From: VRUE01 sp963732225
Lineage (GTDB): Bacteria; Actinomycetota; Thermoleophilia; Solirubrobacterales; 70-9
DNA length: 64,000 nt
Reading direction: 5' to 3'
Assembly: GCA_963732225.1 (NCBI GenBank)
Contig: CAVSYR010000002.1
Span: 1,054,001-1,118,000, forward strand
The first letter of the stretch is position 1; the number at the start of each line of letters is the position of its first letter. The notes beneath the pieces were generated by a model. It ran no database searches and was not told where the DNA came from. It was given only the letters and a program-made list of their open reading frames with translations. The translations under genes were made by a program, and so were the position numbers. Of the stretch, positions 16,833 to 26,221 are shown piece by piece.

Positions 16833-17796
16833 CCACCTGGAAGGCGCTGCCGGGGATGCGCTTGAGCTGATCGAGGTTCTCGTCGTCCCAGCGGCGGTCG
16901 CTGCTGCCGCTGAAGTACCAGTTGGAGCCGTTGTCGGCGACGATCAGGCCGTAGCGCTTCATTGCTTCGGCGATCACCTTGGCGCCGCCGCTGAAGCCGT
17001 CGAGGCCGTAGCCGGCCTTGAGTCGCAGGCGCGTCCCCATCGACGGCGCGTTGGGGTCGGAGGTATCGCCGGCGCAGTGCGAGGCAGGGTGGACCCAGGC
17101 GTTGCGGGTGCTGTCGAAGGTGACCCGGATCGCGTGTTCGAGGTGGCCGGCGGCGACTTCGTCGTAGCGGACGAGGCCCGGGAAGATCGGTAGGCCGGCG
17201 GCGTCGGCCGAGGTCCAGGAGTCGGGGCGACGGGCGCTCGAGCTCAGGTCCCAGCGGGTGCCCGAGTCGGCGTTCCAGTGGGCGCCGCCCCCGCCCTTGA
17301 AGAAGGCGCGGTAGAGCTCATAAAGCGTGCAGCTGGAGCGATCGATCACGAGCACGTGGCGGTCGCCGTCACTGCCGCTGCCGCCCTCGACCGGCGCGCC
17401 CTTGGGGACCGGGAATGGTCCGGGGTCGCTCTCGTCGCCGTAGGCGGTGTAGTTGATCGGCAGCTTGCGCTGGCCGGCGCCGACGACGGCGTAGGGGAAG
17501 CCGTAGGCCCGCGGCGAGCCGAAGTCGGGGTGGAGGAGGTTGCCGCCGTGGGAGTTGATGTAGGCGATCGTCGCGGCCGAGTTGGGAGCGACCGGCGCCT
17601 TGGAGATGTCCTGGTTCCAGGCGGCCTCGGTGGGGAGTGAGGGAGCGTTGACGGCGGTGCCGGGCGGCGGAGCGGGGAAGACCGAGCAGCTGCCGAGGTC
17701 GGGGTAGGGGCCGACGGCGGAACTCTGGCCGGCGCCGAGCAGTGCGGCAGTGACGAGTGCGCCCGCTAGAACGATGAGGACGCGGGTGCGGCTCAC
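16801..17796 (-). CDS. Exported protein of unknown function
   Basis: 331 residues from GTG 17796. A signal peptide (LIVLAGALVTAALLGAG) is followed by a mature domain with DRHVLVIDRSSCTLYELY, a GGAHWNADSGTRWDLSS block, a PIFPGLVRYDEVAAG block and a C-terminal RYGLIVADNGSNWYFSG. Similar exported proteins occur in several high-GC lineages; I cannot name a function. The start overlaps the stop of the upstream 77-residue gene (GTGA), so the two are probably translationally coupled. Confidence 0.8.
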   Translation of the reverse strand: MSRTRVLIVLAGALVTAALLGAGQSSAVGPYPDLGSCSVFPAPPPGTAVNAPSLPTEAAWNQDISKAPVAPNSAATIAYINSHGGNLLHPDFGSPRAYGFPYAVVGAGQRKLPINYTAYGDESDPGPFPVPKGAPVEGGSGSDGDRHVLVIDRSSCTLYELYRAFFKGGGGAHWNADSGTRWDLSSSARRPDSWTSADAAGLPIFPGLVRYDEVAAGHLEHAIRVTFDSTRNAWVHPASHCAGDTSDPNAPSMGTRLRLKAGYGLDGFSGGAKVIAEAMKRYGLIVADNGSNWYFSGSSDRRWDDENLDQLKRIPGSAFQVVKSAARPHSC

Positions 17797-18026
17797 GCTT
17801 TGCGCGAGTCCTCGCGAATGTCGAGCCGGCCGATCTCGAGCTCGCTGATGCTCGCCTTCTCGATCTGCAGGCGCTTGATGCTGAGCCGCCCGATCGCAAA
17901 GCCGCCGACGGCCGCGGCGCCGACCGCGAGAGCGCCGATCGCCATCGCGCCACGAGCCTGCATGCCGGTCGCCACGATCGATCGAGCCTCGGGCCGGAAG
18001 AAGGAGATCCCGTATCGCTGCGGCAT
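17793..18026 (-). CDS. Small protein with pentapeptide-like repeats
   Basis: 77 residues. From about residue 28 the sequence runs in five-residue steps (AIGAL, AVGAA, AVGGF, AIGRL, SIKRL, QIEKA, SISEL, EIGRL), with Ile or Val at each second position. This spacing predicts a short right-handed quadrilateral beta-helix of the pentapeptide-repeat type. Its function is unknown. It is coupled by a GTGA overlap to the exported protein gene and divergent from the amidotransferase gene. Confidence 0.7.
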   Translation of the reverse strand: MPQRYGISFFRPEARSIVATGMQARGAMAIGALAVGAAAVGGFAIGRLSIKRLQIEKASISELEIGRLDIREDSRKA

Positions 18027-18061
18027 CGCCAGAACCGTAGCGTGGTTAGCCTGGGGCGCTG

Positions 18062-18787
18062 ATGAGCGCGGACGAGCGACCGATTCTGCTGGCGATCCAG
18101 CACGTGCCCTGGGAGGGCCCGCACCGGATCCTCGACGCCAGCGGCGGTCTCGACGTGCATACGGTCAAACCGCTGGCTGGACAGCCGCTGCCCGAGCACG
18201 ACCAGGTCGCTGGCGCAGTCGTGATGGGCGGCCCGATGAACGTCGATGAAGTCAACGTTCATCCCGAGTTGGCGAGCGAGCGCGAGTGGCTCGCCGAGGC
18301 GCTGCGCCGACAGATGCCGGTGCTTGGCATCTGCCTCGGTGCCCAGTTGCTGGCGAGAGCGCTCGGCGCGGAAGTGCGAGCGGGGGAGGGCCCGGAGTTG
18401 GGCTATGCCCCGGTTGAGATCCTTGACCCCGACGACCCGATCCTCGGCGCCCTCGCCCCAAGCACGACCGTCCTGCACTGGCACGGCGACGTCTTCGACC
18501 TCCCTGAGGGCGCGGAGCACCTGGCCCGCTCCGAGCGCACCGAGGTTCAGGCCTTTCGCCACGGCAATGCCTGGGGCGTGCTCTTCCACCCCGAGTCCGA
18601 CTTCGCCCTGTTGGAGGCGTGGCTGGCCGTGCCCGAGATGGTCCACGAGGCCTGCGTGGCCCTGGGGGATGACGGAGCCGCCGCGCTTCCGTCCCAAGCC
18701 GAAGCCGCCGAGGTAGACCTACTCGCCCGCACGACCCCCGGCCTGGACGCCTTCGCCTCCCTGGCCGAATCCCACCGCCCCCGCTAA
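18062..18787 (+). CDS. Type 1 glutamine amidotransferase (GATase1-like)
   Basis: 241 residues. LGICLGAQLLARALG holds the nucleophile Cys, and WGVLFHPESD holds the catalytic His-Glu. VVMGGPMNVDE is the oxyanion/early strand of the family. The stand-alone domain resembles GMP synthase-type GATase proteins that release ammonia from glutamine or cleave gamma-glutamyl compounds. Substrate unknown. tRNA-His follows 32 nt downstream. Confidence 0.9.
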   Translation: MSADERPILLAIQHVPWEGPHRILDASGGLDVHTVKPLAGQPLPEHDQVAGAVVMGGPMNVDEVNVHPELASEREWLAEALRRQMPVLGICLGAQLLARALGAEVRAGEGPELGYAPVEILDPDDPILGALAPSTTVLHWHGDVFDLPEGAEHLARSERTEVQAFRHGNAWGVLFHPESDFALLEAWLAVPEMVHEACVALGDDGAAALPSQAEAAEVDLLARTTPGLDAFASLAESHRPR

Positions 18788-18819
18788 GCCCGCCGGCCCG
18801 CTAGATTGAAAGCCGCGTG

Positions 18820-18892
18820 GTGGCTGTAGCTCAGTTGGTAGAGCTCCTGGTTGTGGTCCAGGCGGTCGCCGGTTCGAATCCGGTCAGCCACC
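18820..18892 (+). tRNA. tRNA-His (anticodon GTG)
   Basis: Acceptor GTGGCTG (18820-18826) pairs with CAGCCAC (18885-18891); the loop TTGTGGT gives anticodon GTG. C18892 as base 73 can pair with G18819, the extra G-1 that marks bacterial tRNA-His. The T arm holds GGTTCGAATCC. CCA is not encoded. Confidence 0.97.
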
Positions 18893-19052
18893 CTCTCTTG
18901 GAGTCGGCGAGAATTGGCGGGCTCGTGTTCCGGGTAGGCGCTTGGACCGGGGCCCGGTTCTGCTCCTATCCGGGCGGTTTCTGCCTTGCCATTCGTCATC
19001 CCGCGCCTGAGCAAAGCTCGTCGGCGTCCCCGTGGGGAGCTACGGTCTGTCG

Positions 19053-19763
19053 ATGGGTACGGCGGAATATGCGGACTTGATCGACGGGGCGAGCGATGTC
19101 CTGCGCGGCGATGAGCGCACGATGGCGATATTGCTCTTCGGCTCGGCTGCTCGGGAGGAGGCGTCTGAGACCAGCGACATCGACCTGCTGGTCCTGCACC
19201 GCGACGCGGTTCCCGAGCAGACGCTCGATTGCATCGACGAGCGGGTCTCGATCAGCTTCTACCAGTGCAAACGGCTATTCGCTCTGCCCGAGCAGAGCCC
19301 ATTGTTTGCGATTCACCTTGCCCGCGAAGGACGAGCGCTGTGGGATCCCGACGGTCATTTTGAGAGAGCTCTCGGCGGTGTCGGCCCCCTTGGTCGTCGT
19401 GCTGCGGCAAAGCTCGAGACGATGACGCTGTGGCGACTCGCGGCGGTGCAGAACGACCCTCACTTCGATCCCGTCGATGAGCTCAGCGCCGGGCAGCTCT
19501 ATGCGTTGACCAAGCAGGCCGCGATGCTCGTCTCGGCCAAGCGCGAGAAGTTCGAGTTCAACCGACACTCGGCGCTCGCCCAGCTGGGGTCGATCGACAG
19601 GGAGCTCGAGGCCGACACCCACCGCGTGGCGCTGCTAGAGCAGGCTTGGCTCGCCAAGCGCCTCAGGCGCGGTCAAGGCTGGCAAGCGGAGGAGGCGGTT
19701 GAGGCGGGGGCCGCAGCGGCAGCGATCAGGGTAGTCAAGCGGGTAGTCGGTGTCGGCACTTGA
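19053..19763 (+). CDS. Nucleotidyltransferase-domain protein (first gene of a three-gene operon)
   Basis: 236 residues from ATG 19053 (GTG 19032 is possible). ILLFGSAAREEASETSDID is the GS...DxD catalytic motif of the MNT/kanamycin nucleotidyltransferase-like fold, which transfers nucleotides to proteins or small molecules. The C-terminal half is helical (TLWRLAAVQ, LYALTKQAAMLVS, HSALAQLGSIDREL), as in fused helical-bundle partners, but no clear HEPN R-x4-6-H motif was found. The stop lies 14 nt inside the next gene. A regulator or antitoxin-like role is a guess. Confidence 0.8.
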   Translation: MGTAEYADLIDGASDVLRGDERTMAILLFGSAAREEASETSDIDLLVLHRDAVPEQTLDCIDERVSISFYQCKRLFALPEQSPLFAIHLAREGRALWDPDGHFERALGGVGPLGRRAAAKLETMTLWRLAAVQNDPHFDPVDELSAGQLYALTKQAAMLVSAKREKFEFNRHSALAQLGSIDRELEADTHRVALLEQAWLAKRLRRGQGWQAEEAVEAGAAAAAIRVVKRVVGVGT

Positions 19764-20280
19764 CGTAGCTCGGCGGCCGGAGGCGGTCGCGGAGTTCCTC
19801 GAGGGGTTGCAAGAGAGCGGCGAGGACGAGGAGGCGCGTGAGCTGAGGCTGCAGATGATCCACGGCCTGGTCAGGTTCTCGCAGCGCTTCTACATCGCCT
19901 TCTTTCGCGAGGAGCTTGGCAAGCCGATCCAGATCAAGGGCTTTCACTATCGCGATAAGCGCCGGGCCGCTCGCCGGCTGATCGCGCTCGAAGAAGAGGA
20001 GCGAAAGCGGGGGGTCTCGCCCGACGACGAGGCGGAGGAGACCCTTCGCTTCACCAGAGTCGAACTGGGCGGATACTTCGAACAGCTGGTCGATTCGCTT
20101 CAGGGCGACCTCGACTTTGGTTACTCGGCTGATCTCGCCAACTTCTCCGAGTTCCATAACGAACTCTATCCCGGCTGGCTCGACACGTTGGCTGTCTGGT
20201 GCGACTTCAGGGGTGGGGGAGACACCGCAAAGAAGATCTCCGAGCTGGCGAGCGAGTACCGTGATGTCGCCGAAGTCTGA
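19750..20280 (+). CDS. Hypothetical helical protein (second gene of the operon)
   Basis: 176 residues from GTG 19750, not recognised. It is charged and predicted mostly helical: VAEFLEGLQESGEDEEARE, LVRFSQRFYIAFFREELGK, LIALEEEERKRGVSPDDEA, then FNELYPGWL-like C-terminal segment. No signal peptide or membrane segment is seen. It overlaps the nucleotidyltransferase gene by 14 nt and the membrane protein gene by 17 nt, so the three are very likely made together. Confidence 0.65.
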   Translation: MSALDVARRPEAVAEFLEGLQESGEDEEARELRLQMIHGLVRFSQRFYIAFFREELGKPIQIKGFHYRDKRRAARRLIALEEEERKRGVSPDDEAEETLRFTRVELGGYFEQLVDSLQGDLDFGYSADLANFSEFHNELYPGWLDTLAVWCDFRGGGDTAKKISELASEYRDVAEV

Positions 20281-21082
20281 ACCGGCCGCAGCGGACTCCG
20301 TAAGGGAGTCGCTTGGCGATGACCGTGTCCATCAGATGGAGCTCTATGAAGCAGATCTGAAGCGTCACGAAGAGGCGCTGATCGATCTGGGTCGCACTGA
20401 GACCGCGATCCGCGGGTTCGCGATCACCGCGGTGGCTGCCTTGATCGCTGCGGCCTACGCGAGCGGCGAGCGGGGCCTCGGCTGGGTGGCGCTCGTCACC
20501 GGGCTCTACTTCGGCTTCCTCGACTATTACTGCTCGCGGCTGGATGCCGAGCTCAGGGACCGGATCAAATTTCTCTCCAGGCTCGCCCAAAGCTACCGCA
20601 GGGTCCTCGCCGGCGGCGTCAAACGCAGGCGTCCCTCGCTGCTCAAATTGGAGAGCGATCTGAGCAGCTTCGACCCCTTCGGGACGATGCCCTCGAAGCC
20701 GATCCTCTGGATGGGCTACCGCAACTGGAAGGACAGGCGGGCCTGGCAGCGGCGTCAAAAGCAGGCAAAGGCAAAGGGGATCAAAAGCGAAGGCGTCTTC
20801 AAGCCGGCCAAAGGGCCGGCGCTGGGGCCGATCAGACAATTTTGGTTTCTCTATCTGATCCTCACGGTGATCTCCGCGGGGACCGCGGTGAAGGGCCAGA
20901 GCAGCCAGAAGGAGAAGATCATCCTCTGCCTCCCGAATGGCCCAATCGACGCGCGCGGGGTTGGTCTGGAGCTGCGGGGATGCGCTCGGCATCCAGCGCC
21001 CCGGCCCGGGTCCGTTCCCGATAGGCCCAAGCCGCAGGACGGCCGGCCGCGGTCGACGGCGGCCGGTCGGAATTCGAAGTAA
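20264..21082 (+). CDS. Three-TM membrane protein (third gene of the operon)
   Basis: 272 residues from ATG 20264. An N-terminal helix (ELYEADLKRHEEALIDLGR) leads into two close membrane segments (about 51-66 and 72-88). A long charged helical region follows, with basic QRRQKQAKAKGIK, then a third hydrophobic segment (about 193-208) and a Pro-rich tail. Two adjacent TMs after a helix with a cytosolic domain recall SLATT-type pore effectors of nucleotide-signalled defence, but homology is not shown. It overlaps the previous gene by 17 nt. Confidence 0.65.
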   Translation: MSPKSEPAAADSVRESLGDDRVHQMELYEADLKRHEEALIDLGRTETAIRGFAITAVAALIAAAYASGERGLGWVALVTGLYFGFLDYYCSRLDAELRDRIKFLSRLAQSYRRVLAGGVKRRRPSLLKLESDLSSFDPFGTMPSKPILWMGYRNWKDRRAWQRRQKQAKAKGIKSEGVFKPAKGPALGPIRQFWFLYLILTVISAGTAVKGQSSQKEKIILCLPNGPIDARGVGLELRGCARHPAPRPGSVPDRPKPQDGRPRSTAAGRNSK

Positions 21083-21140
21083 GCCCCGGGCTTGCGTCGG
21101 GCACCCTCCGGTGAGCGCCACAAGGCAGGCGAAGGCGTCT

Positions 21141-22319
<1,179 letters not shown>

Positions 22320-22392
22320 ACCGGCGACGGGCCAGGGTTGTGCTCAACGAGAACAGGGAAGTCGTGACTGCTTGGGCCACCAATAGGGCCGG

Positions 22393-22644
22393 ATGGCGAG
22401 TGCAGCCATGATTGGAGGCGACGTCTCTTTCGGCGCGGATGAGCGTGAGCTCTTGCGGCGAATCACGTCTAAATATTCACCCGAGATCCTAGGCATGGTG
22501 GACGCGGTCGGAATCCGGCCGCTGACCGAAAAAGAGCGCGAGGCCTTGCGCGCTGGGTTGGCGGAAGAGTTTGTCTCAGTCGGGCTCAAGGAGGACAGTG
22601 AGCCGAACGAGTACGACCTAATCGGTCGTCTCATGTTCTTCTAG
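22393..22644 (+). CDS. Small hypothetical protein
   Basis: 83 residues. Sequence ELLRRITSKYSPEILGMV and LTEKEREALRAGLAEEFVSV is regular, helical and charged, followed by GLKEDSEPNEYDLIGRL. I recall similar short actinobacterial proteins ending with a KEDSEPNxxGxxLDxLI-like tail; their function is unknown. It stands between the dehydrogenase and HAD genes on the same strand. Confidence 0.65.
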   Translation: MASAAMIGGDVSFGADERELLRRITSKYSPEILGMVDAVGIRPLTEKEREALRAGLAEEFVSVGLKEDSEPNEYDLIGRLMFF

Positions 22645-22745
22645 CTTGGGTTTCAGTAGCTGAAGCGCTCGGGTCGAAGAGACGCGGCTGAGGCCGTTGC
22701 CTTACCGCTGACCGGCCAAGTGTGGGCGCCTGTAGCGTCCGGCCG

Positions 22746-23483
22746 ATGACGCAGCCGGTCAAGGCAGTCACCTTCGACTTTTGGAACACGATCGCCCGCT
22801 CGCGGTCGGGAGAGGCGATGGTTAGGGCCCGGCACGAGGCCGTCGTAGCGACCTGTGAAGCGCACAACCTGGGGGTCGAGGCGGAGCTATTGGCGGCGAC
22901 GCTGGACGAGGTCACGGCGAGCTACGAAGGGTCCTGGTCTGACGGCACTCACTTCCATCCAAGCGAGGGAGCCGAGATGCTCGTCGCCGCGCTCGGCATC
23001 GAGGGTGCGGCGCGGGAGGCGGTGGCGGAGGCGTTTCTGACCGCGGGACGAGGCGCCAAGCTCGAGCTCTCGCCCGAGATCCGACCCTGCCTCGAGGCGC
23101 TAAGCGAGCGTGGGCTCCGCCTCGGCATCGTCTGCGACGTCGGTTTCACCGGCGGCAAGCTGCTGCGCGACTTCCTCGACCGCGAGGGCCTGCTCGGCCA
23201 CTTCTCGGGCTGGGCCTTCTCCGACGAGGTCGGTCACTACAAGCCGGCGTCACAGATCTTCGAAGCCGCCCTGGCGATGCTCGAGGCGGAGCCGGCGGCC
23301 TCGATGCACGTCGGCGACCTGCGCCGCACCGACATCGCGGGGGCATCAGCGCTCGGTATGAGGACCGTTCGCTACAGGGCCCTGCACGACGACCCGCAAA
23401 TCGACGGTGCGATCGAGGCGGACTTCGTGCTCGACAGCCACCGCGAGCTGCCGCCCCTCCTCGATCGCATCGCCGCTCGCTAG
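22746..23483 (+). CDS. HAD-family hydrolase
   Basis: 245 residues from ATG 22746. Motif I is VTFDFWNTIARS, where the nucleophile Asp is followed by FWN as in the haloacid dehalogenase/YjjG-like branch. LGIVCDVGFTGGK supplies motif II, KPASQIFEAAL the motif III Lys, and MHVGDLRRTDIAGASALGM motif IV. Probably a phosphatase for a small phosphorylated metabolite. Its TAG overlaps the MMPL gene's stop in a CTAG (23480-23483). Confidence 0.92.
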   Translation: MTQPVKAVTFDFWNTIARSRSGEAMVRARHEAVVATCEAHNLGVEAELLAATLDEVTASYEGSWSDGTHFHPSEGAEMLVAALGIEGAAREAVAEAFLTAGRGAKLELSPEIRPCLEALSERGLRLGIVCDVGFTGGKLLRDFLDREGLLGHFSGWAFSDEVGHYKPASQIFEAALAMLEAEPAASMHVGDLRRTDIAGASALGMRTVRYRALHDDPQIDGAIEADFVLDSHRELPPLLDRIAAR

Positions 23484-25627
23484 GAGCTGCCCTCGGCCAC
23501 CTGTGGTCCCCGCTCGACCTCGATCGCGGGCAGCCGCCGCTCGAGCCAGTCCGGGCACCACCAGTTGCGGGCACCGAGCAGCTGCATCACCGCCGGCACG
23601 AGGACCATGCGGACCACGGTGGCGTCGAGGAAGATCGCCGCCGCGAGGCCGATCCCGAAGAGCTTGAGGAAGACTTCGGGCGAGGCGACGAAGGCGAGGA
23701 AGACGACGACCATGATCGCCGCCGCCGCGGTGATCACGCGGGCGGTCTTGGCCAGGCCGTCGGCCACCGCGCGCCTGGTGTCGTGGTCCTTGAGGTACTC
23801 CTCGCGGATGCGGGAGACGAGGAAGACCTCGTAGTCCATCGAGAGGCCGAAGAGGATCGCGAACATCATCACCGGCATGAACGGGGCGATTGGCACTTCG
23901 TGATCGATGCCGATCAGTTCGCCGACCGCGCCGCCCTTGGCGACCAGGGTCATCACGCCGTAGGCAGCGCTGACCGAGAGCAGATTCATTACCGCCGCCT
24001 TGAGCGAGATCAGCGGTGAGTGGAAGGCGAACAACAGCAGCAGGAAGGAGAGCCCGACCACGCCGATGATGAAGAGCGGCATGCGGCCGGTGATGTACTT
24101 GCTCTGGTCCTCCAGGGCCGGGGTCACGCCACCGAGCTTGGTCATCACGCCTGAGCCTTCCAGGGCGTCGGGAATCACGGTGTGGCGCAGGTGATCGACG
24201 AGGTCGGTCGTTCCTGCGTCCTGGGGCGAGGTGGTGGGGATCACGGTGAGGATCGCCCCGGTGCCCTGCGAGTTGAAGCGCGGCGCCGCGACGTAAGCGA
24301 CCCCCGGGTCTTCGCGCAGCTGCGTCGTCAGGCCGTTGACCGCGGCGCGCGCCCCCGGGTTGGGCAGTTCGGCGGCGATCACGAGCGGGCCGTTGGCGCC
24401 GGGGCCGAAGCCCTCGCTGATCAGGTCGTAGGCCTGGCGCGTCATCGTGCCCGGTTTGTCGTTGCCGGCGTCGGGGAAGCCGAGCCGCATGCCCAAGGCC
24501 GGCGCGGCGAGGGCGAGCAGGATCGCGGTGGCGACGATCGCCGCGGTCCAGGGCCGTCGCTGCACGGCGTGGCTCCAGCGGGCGGCGGGGGAGTCGCTGG
24601 TCCCTTCCTTCTCCAGCCGACGGCCGAGGAAGGGGATGCGCAGGCGGTCGACCTTCGGGCCGAGGTAGGAGAGCAGCGCTGGCAGCAGCGTGATCGAGGC
24701 CAGCATCACGACCAGCACCGCGAGCGAGGCCGAGATCGCCACCCCGTACATGTAGGGGAGGCCGGTCAGGAAGAGCCCGAGCACCGCGATCACCACGGTG
24801 CTGCCGGCGATCAGCACGCTGCGGCCCGCCGTCGAGACCGCCTCGACGACGGCGTCGTGGCGGTCCTTGCCGGAGCGCATCGCTGCCCGGAAGCGGGTGA
24901 GGACGAGCAGCGAGTAGTCGATGCCGACGCCGATCCCGATCAGGCCCGAGACCGCGGTGGTCCAGTTGGGAACGTCGATCACGTTGGCCAGCAGCGCGAT
25001 CAGGCCGCCCGAGGTGATCCCCAGGCCGACCAGGGCGATCAGCAGCGGCAGGCCGGCCGCGACCAGCGAGCCGAAGGCGATCAGCAGCACGATCGCGGCG
25101 CCGAGGAAGCCGAGCCCCTCGGGGCTGGTCTGTTCCTGGGCGGCGTAGATCGGTTCGCCGCCGAGCTCGATCTGCAGGCCGGCGCCGTCGTTGTCTTCAG
25201 CGGCGGTGATCAGCTCTTCACCCTGCTTCTTCTTGACCTCCCAGCCCGGCACGTTGAGCGGCAGCGTCGTGGTCGCGATCGTGCCGTCTTCGGAGACGCG
25301 GACCGCCGCGCGGCGCTCGACGTGTTCGACCTTTTCGGCCTGGCTGAAGAAGGCGTCCATCTGCCGCTTTGTCGCCGGGTTGTCGACGCCCTGCGGGTTC
25401 TTCCAGACGACGTAGATTTCCTGACCCGAGTAGCCGCTGAATTCGCGCTTGGTGAATTCGCTGGCCGCCTTCGACTCCGAGCCCGGGGTGTTGTAGTCGG
25501 CGTGGAACTCGCCGGCCAGCGAGGACCCGAGTCCAATCAGGACGACGGTCGCGACGATCCAGGCGAGGACCATGCGGCCGCGGCGGCGGTAAGCGATGTC
25601 GGCGAGGCGGGCGAGACGGCGGGTCAT
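23480..25627 (-). CDS. MMPL-family RND transporter
   Basis: 715 residues with the RND layout: TM1 near residue 20, a periplasmic domain with SGYSGQEIYVVW, six TMs (from AAIVLLIAFGSLVAAGLP), a second periplasmic loop, and six more. GIGVGIDYSLLVLTRFR and FGLSMDYEVFLVSRIREEY are the conserved proton-relay TM4 and TM10 motifs. MMPL proteins export lipids or drugs using the proton gradient. It is divergent from a MarR gene that likely represses it. Confidence 0.95.
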   Translation of the reverse strand: MTRRLARLADIAYRRRGRMVLAWIVATVVLIGLGSSLAGEFHADYNTPGSESKAASEFTKREFSGYSGQEIYVVWKNPQGVDNPATKRQMDAFFSQAEKVEHVERRAAVRVSEDGTIATTTLPLNVPGWEVKKKQGEELITAAEDNDGAGLQIELGGEPIYAAQEQTSPEGLGFLGAAIVLLIAFGSLVAAGLPLLIALVGLGITSGGLIALLANVIDVPNWTTAVSGLIGIGVGIDYSLLVLTRFRAAMRSGKDRHDAVVEAVSTAGRSVLIAGSTVVIAVLGLFLTGLPYMYGVAISASLAVLVVMLASITLLPALLSYLGPKVDRLRIPFLGRRLEKEGTSDSPAARWSHAVQRRPWTAAIVATAILLALAAPALGMRLGFPDAGNDKPGTMTRQAYDLISEGFGPGANGPLVIAAELPNPGARAAVNGLTTQLREDPGVAYVAAPRFNSQGTGAILTVIPTTSPQDAGTTDLVDHLRHTVIPDALEGSGVMTKLGGVTPALEDQSKYITGRMPLFIIGVVGLSFLLLLFAFHSPLISLKAAVMNLLSVSAAYGVMTLVAKGGAVGELIGIDHEVPIAPFMPVMMFAILFGLSMDYEVFLVSRIREEYLKDHDTRRAVADGLAKTARVITAAAAIMVVVFLAFVASPEVFLKLFGIGLAAAIFLDATVVRMVLVPAVMQLLGARNWWCPDWLERRLPAIEVERGPQVAEGSS

Positions 25628-25670
25628 CAGGCGGTCCTTTCTCTCGAAAAATCCGTTGCAAGCTAGAAAG

Positions 25671-25685
25671 GTTTCAGGGAGAAAC
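25671..25685. promoter_or_regulatory. Inverted repeat between MMPL and MarR genes
   Basis: GTTTC-AGGGA-GAAAC lies in the 98-nt space between the divergent genes and could be a MarR-family operator. The arms are only 5 bp, so this is tentative. Confidence 0.35.
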
Positions 25686-25725
25686 GATTCTTAGCAGAAA
25701 GCAAGGCGCTAGGCTTCGCGATCCT

Positions 25726-26220
25726 GTGAGCAGCAATCCGATAGCGGGGGACGCCGCGCCCTCGACACTAGCCTTTCTCCTCTCCCAAGTCGGGCTCCAC
25801 GCCTCGCGCCAGTTCGCCGAGCGGATCGGCGAGGTCGGCCTGCACCCGGCGCTGTTCCGGGTGCTCAATCTCGTCGACGCCGCCGAAGGTCGTTCCCAGC
25901 AGGCGATCGGGGAGGCGATCGAGGTGCCGCCGAGCCGCATGGTCGGCCTCGTCGACGAGCTCGAGCAGCTCGGCCTGGTCGAGCGCCGGCCGCACCCCAG
26001 CGACCGCCGTGTCCGCACCCTCTACCTCACCGCCAAGGGCCGGGAGACGCTCGAGCGCGGGCGCGAGATCGCCAAGGCCCACGAGCGCGACCTGACCAAA
26101 GGCATGCCTGCGGCCGACCGCAAGCGCCTCACCGAGTACCTGCAGAAGATCGTCGACGAGCAGACGATCGGGCGGGGAATTCACCCCGGGATGAGCGGCA
26201 AGCCGGGGGCGCCGGACTGA
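25726..26220 (+). CDS. MarR-family transcriptional regulator
   Basis: 164 residues from GTG 25726. The winged helix is clear: RSQQAIGEAIEVPPSRMVGL is the helix-turn-helix and LVERRPHPSDRRVRTLYLT the wing with the conserved DxR. N- and C-terminal helices form the dimer. As a divergent neighbour of the MMPL exporter it probably represses that gene and itself and releases DNA on binding a toxic small molecule. The C-terminal tail after GRGIHPGMSG is disordered. Confidence 0.93.
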   Translation: MSSNPIAGDAAPSTLAFLLSQVGLHASRQFAERIGEVGLHPALFRVLNLVDAAEGRSQQAIGEAIEVPPSRMVGLVDELEQLGLVERRPHPSDRRVRTLYLTAKGRETLERGREIAKAHERDLTKGMPAADRKRLTEYLQKIVDEQTIGRGIHPGMSGKPGAPD

Positions 26221-26221
26221 G

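Noticed and set aside
19500..19700. HEPN domain fused to the 19.0 kb nucleotidyltransferase
   Set aside because: The C-terminal part is helical, but no R-x4-6-H motif with the right spacing could be found.
24182..25666. 494-residue open frame antisense to the MMPL gene
   Set aside because: It is rich in Gly, Arg, Asp and Gln with no domain, and results from high GC in the opposite frame of a clear transporter.
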